Assembly: GCA_900553825.1 (NCBI GenBank) | Contig: USEV01000052.1 | Span: forward strand, 1 to 6,133 | Length of the DNA stretch: 6,133 bases | Reading direction: 5' to 3' | Source: an uncultured Eubacteriales bacterium | GTDB lineage: Bacteria; Bacillota; Clostridia; Christensenellales; CAG-917 | In this document: one piece after another, positions 3,877 to 6,133 of the stretch | How positions within the stretch are numbered: the stretch's first letter is position 1 | Layout: each line of letters begins with the position of its first letter | Notes under the pieces: model-generated | The model's input: the letters and a program-made list of their open reading frames with translations, nothing else | The model's database searches: none | Told to the model about the DNA's origin: nothing | Program-made: the position numbers and the translations under genes

Positions 3877-6133
3877 TCACTCCTCCGAGTCCTCCTGACC
3901 GTTGCCGTTCATGAGGGCTTCGAGCTCCTCTTCCGTGATGCATATCTTGTGCTTCTTGCCGTCTTCCGTGGGCTCGATGAAGTGCATGTCTTTCATGTAG
4001 TCGAAAAGTTTTGCCGCCTTGGGGAAGCCGAGCCCCAACCTCCTCTGCATACCGGAGATGGTGATGGGGTTGCCTTCCAGACCCATGCGGAGTGCGCCGA
4101 ACACCTCGGGCGGTATGCCGTCCTTGGACGCGCCGCCCTTGCCGGACTTCGCACCCTCTGCGGGCTCCTCCTCCTTCTCGTTGAAGATTGCGTCCTTGAC
4201 CTTTTCGTCGAAGTAAGCCTCGTTATGCTCCTTGAGGAAGTCAACGACCGCCTTGACCTCGGAGTTGGAGATGAACGCGCCCTGCATTCTTATGGGGTTG
4301 GCGATTTTCGGAGTCATATAGAACAAGTCGCCGTTGCCGAGCAGTTTCTCCGCGCCGCCGGCGTCGAGCACTGTGCGGGAGTCGGGCTGTGAAGTGACCT
4401 TGAACGCCACGCGGGACGGGAGGTTGTTCTTGATCGTGCCGCTGATGACATCGACGGACGGACGCTGCGTCGCGAGGATGAGGTGTATGCCGACCGCGCG
4501 CGCGAGCCTTGCTATGCGGTTGATTGCGTCCTCCACCGCCTTTTTGCCCTGCGCCATGAGGTCGGCGAGCTCGTCGACGATGAACACGATGCGGGGCATC
4601 TTCTCGTAACCCTCTTTTTCGCAGTTCTGGTTATACTCGTCGATGTCGCGGTATTTGAGTTCGGCAAGATATTCGATTCTGCGTTGCATCTCGGCAATCG
4701 CCCAGTTGAGTGCGCGTATCGCCTTGTCCACATCGCAGATGATTTCGTCGAGCATGAGGTGCGGTATGCCGCTGTAACCTGAAAGCTCCACCCTCTTGGG
4801 GTCGACCATGATGAGCCTGACATCCTCTGGCGACGCCTTGTAAAGCAGGCTTATGATGAGCGAGTTGATGCAGCAGCTCTTGCCCGCGCCCGTGGCGCCC
4901 GCAATCAGCATGTGCGGAAGCTCCTTGATGTCGCAGACATAGTCCTGACCGTAGAGGTCCTTGCCCAGACAGAATGTCGCGGGCGAGGGCGACTTGTTGA
5001 ACTTCGGCGAGGCGAGGATTTCGCTCAGACGCACAATCCTGCGCTTCTTGTTCGGCACTTCGATGCCGACGGCGTTCTTGCCGGGTATGGGTGCGAGGAT
5101 TCGCACGCTCTCCTCTTCCATCTGCATGGCGATGTCGTTCTCGTAACTGACAAGGCTGCTCACCGTCTTGCCGCGAGGCATATCCACATGCAGCGTGTAA
5201 AGAGAGAATGTCGGACCGACCTGGATGTCCACCACCTCGGACTCCACGCCGAAGAAACGCAGTTTTTCGACTATGACCTGCTTCTTGTATTCGTAGTCCT
5301 CGTTCTGCGCGACCGGAGGCTCGGGAGGATTGAGCAGACTCATGGGAGGCGCAATGTACGGCTTCCTGGGCGTGGCTTTCGAAATTGCCTGGTCCATGTT
5401 CACCTGGGTCATGCGCTCGCCTTTCCCCTCTTTCTCCATCTTCCTGGCGAGGTTCTCCGCCTTTTGCATGCTCTTGTCGCGAGGAGTATAGATGCGCTTG
5501 TTCCTCTCCTCCGCTATGCGCTCGTAGCTCGCAAGCGGCGGGGCTTCGCGTTTGGCTTTCTCGATGTTCTCCATCTGCTGTTTGGCAAACATCGACTGCT
5601 GGATTATGCTCCCCTTGCTCGTGTCGAAACCGCCCTCGTCACGCACGGGGACTCCGCGGTTTATCGCCTCTTCGACGCGGCGACCTATCTCGCTCTTGGG
5701 GATGCCGCCGCCAACACCCGCCGTGGAAAACGCGTTGGACGAAACGGAGTTGTTGTCGGTGACGCGGGGTGCGGATTCCTCCGAGGCATTCCTCGTCGGC
5801 AATGTGCGCTGAACGGGCGCGGACGCCTGTTCCTGTTGATAAGCGGGGCGGGAATCCACCCTCTCCGCGGGGGCGTAACCGCCGCCGAATATCCTGTCCT
5901 CGCGCGGCTTCTCGTCGGTGCGTCTGACCGCCGTGCCCTCGAAGGCACGCGGCACTCTGCGCTCCTCTTTCGCCGCCGCGTCGGGCGCGGAATAATCCTG
6001 CGACACGGTGCGCTTCGTTTCGACTGCCTTTTTCGCCGCTTCGACTGCGGAATGGGTGTCCGCGACGGCGTCCGGCTTTTCGTATGCGGGCACATCGGGG
6101 ATGCCTTTCGCCTGCGGCGGCGCCGCCTTTTCC
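3877..6133 (-). CDS. ftsK: DNA translocase FtsK/SpoIIIE, 5'-partial
   Basis: Hexameric ATP-driven double-stranded DNA pump that moves chromosome ends through the division septum (or into the forespore, for SpoIIIE). The visible part is 751 residues. The frame stays open to the window edge, so the GTG at 6093 is probably internal and the N-terminal membrane helices lie outside. Numbering from that GTG: residues 1-250 are a Pro/Ala/charged linker of low complexity, with a Lys/Glu/Arg-rich, probably helical part at about 165-225. The alpha domain covers about 265-355. The beta RecA-fold motor follows, with Walker A GATGAGKS at 399-406, DPKRVEL at 431-437, Walker B IVFIVDE at 502-508 and ATQRPSVDVI at 541-550. 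A charged spacer (about 630-660) leads to a gamma winged helix at about 661-722. The stop TGA is at 3879-3877, 18 nt before rimO. The family is certain; FtsK and SpoIIIE cannot be told apart without the N-terminus. The gamma recognition helix is atypical (see findings). Confidence 0.96.
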   Translation of the reverse strand, partial: EKAAPPQAKGIPDVPAYEKPDAVADTHSAVEAAKKAVETKRTVSQDYSAPDAAAKEERRVPRAFEGTAVRRTDEKPREDRIFGGGYAPAERVDSRPAYQQEQASAPVQRTLPTRNASEESAPRVTDNNSVSSNAFSTAGVGGGIPKSEIGRRVEEAINRGVPVRDEGGFDTSKGSIIQQSMFAKQQMENIEKAKREAPPLASYERIAEERNKRIYTPRDKSMQKAENLARKMEKEGKGERMTQVNMDQAISKATPRKPYIAPPMSLLNPPEPPVAQNEDYEYKKQVIVEKLRFFGVESEVVDIQVGPTFSLYTLHVDMPRGKTVSSLVSYENDIAMQMEEESVRILAPIPGKNAVGIEVPNKKRRIVRLSEILASPKFNKSPSPATFCLGKDLYGQDYVCDIKELPHMLIAGATGAGKSCCINSLIISLLYKASPEDVRLIMVDPKRVELSGYSGIPHLMLDEIICDVDKAIRALNWAIAEMQRRIEYLAELKYRDIDEYNQNCEKEGYEKMPRIVFIVDELADLMAQGKKAVEDAINRIARLARAVGIHLILATQRPSVDVISGTIKNNLPSRVAFKVTSQPDSRTVLDAGGAEKLLGNGDLFYMTPKIANPIRMQGAFISNSEVKAVVDFLKEHNEAYFDEKVKDAIFNEKEEEPAEGAKSGKGGASKDGIPPEVFGALRMGLEGNPITISGMQRRLGLGFPKAAKLFDYMKDMHFIEPTEDGKKHKICITEEELEALMNGNGQEDSEE

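Noticed and set aside
3403..4392. Long plus-strand open frame (329 codons) opposite rimO and ftsK
   Set aside because: It lies antisense to two well-supported genes across their junction. Its Leu/Val/Arg/His-rich translation has no recognisable motif. Long antisense frames are expected in GC-rich coding DNA.
6091..6093. GTG at 6093 as the true start of ftsK
   Set aside because: The frame is open for 13 more codons to the window edge, and the protein would lack the membrane region usual for FtsK/SpoIIIE. The start is most likely outside the window.
5340..6133. Low-complexity linker of FtsK considered as a separate gene or repeat array
   Set aside because: It is in frame and continuous with the motor domain, with no true repeated unit. 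A Pro/Ala/charged linker of this kind is normal between the FtsK membrane and motor parts.

Overview
The window is a housekeeping block from a bacterial chromosome. All recognisable genes lie on the minus strand, so transcription runs from high to low coordinates. In that direction the order is ftsK/spoIIIE (5' end outside the window), rimO, pgsA, a small unnamed gene, a short cinA, then recA (3' end outside the window). An ftsK-rimO-pgsA-cinA-recA order is familiar from Bacillota, especially Clostridia. With the clearly GC-rich sequence, this suggests a GC-rich, perhaps uncultured, clostridial lineage. That placement is inference; no rRNA or other taxonomic marker is present.

Layout: 6133-3877 is the cytoplasmic part of a DNA translocase (linker, alpha/beta motor, gamma winged helix). 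After 18 nt comes rimO (3858-2560), the ribosomal protein S12 methylthiotransferase. It overlaps pgsA (2563-1910) by 4 nt (ATGA). pgsA shares one base (TAATG) with a 189-residue gene (1910-1341), which overlaps cinA (1344-649) by 4 nt (ATGA). A 90-nt intergenic stretch containing a hairpin precedes recA (558-1), which has a strong Shine-Dalgarno sequence. The overlaps point to one transcript with translational coupling from rimO to cinA. recA is the only gene with room for its own regulatory region.

The genes cover chromosome translocation (FtsK), ribosome modification (RimO), anionic phospholipid synthesis (PgsA), pyridine-nucleotide salvage (CinA/PncC-type) and recombination (RecA). The unusual member is the 189-residue gene between pgsA and cinA. 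Its C-terminal part looks like the DNA-reading gamma winged helix of FtsK/SpoIIIE, and its N-terminal part aligns with the same region without gaps at an offset of 96 residues. It therefore looks like a motor-free protein with two gamma-like domains, in the same operon as a translocase whose own gamma recognition helix departs from the usual pattern. A second oddity is that CinA lacks the N-terminal molybdopterin-binding-like domain. I see no mobile element, CRISPR array, tRNA or rRNA.
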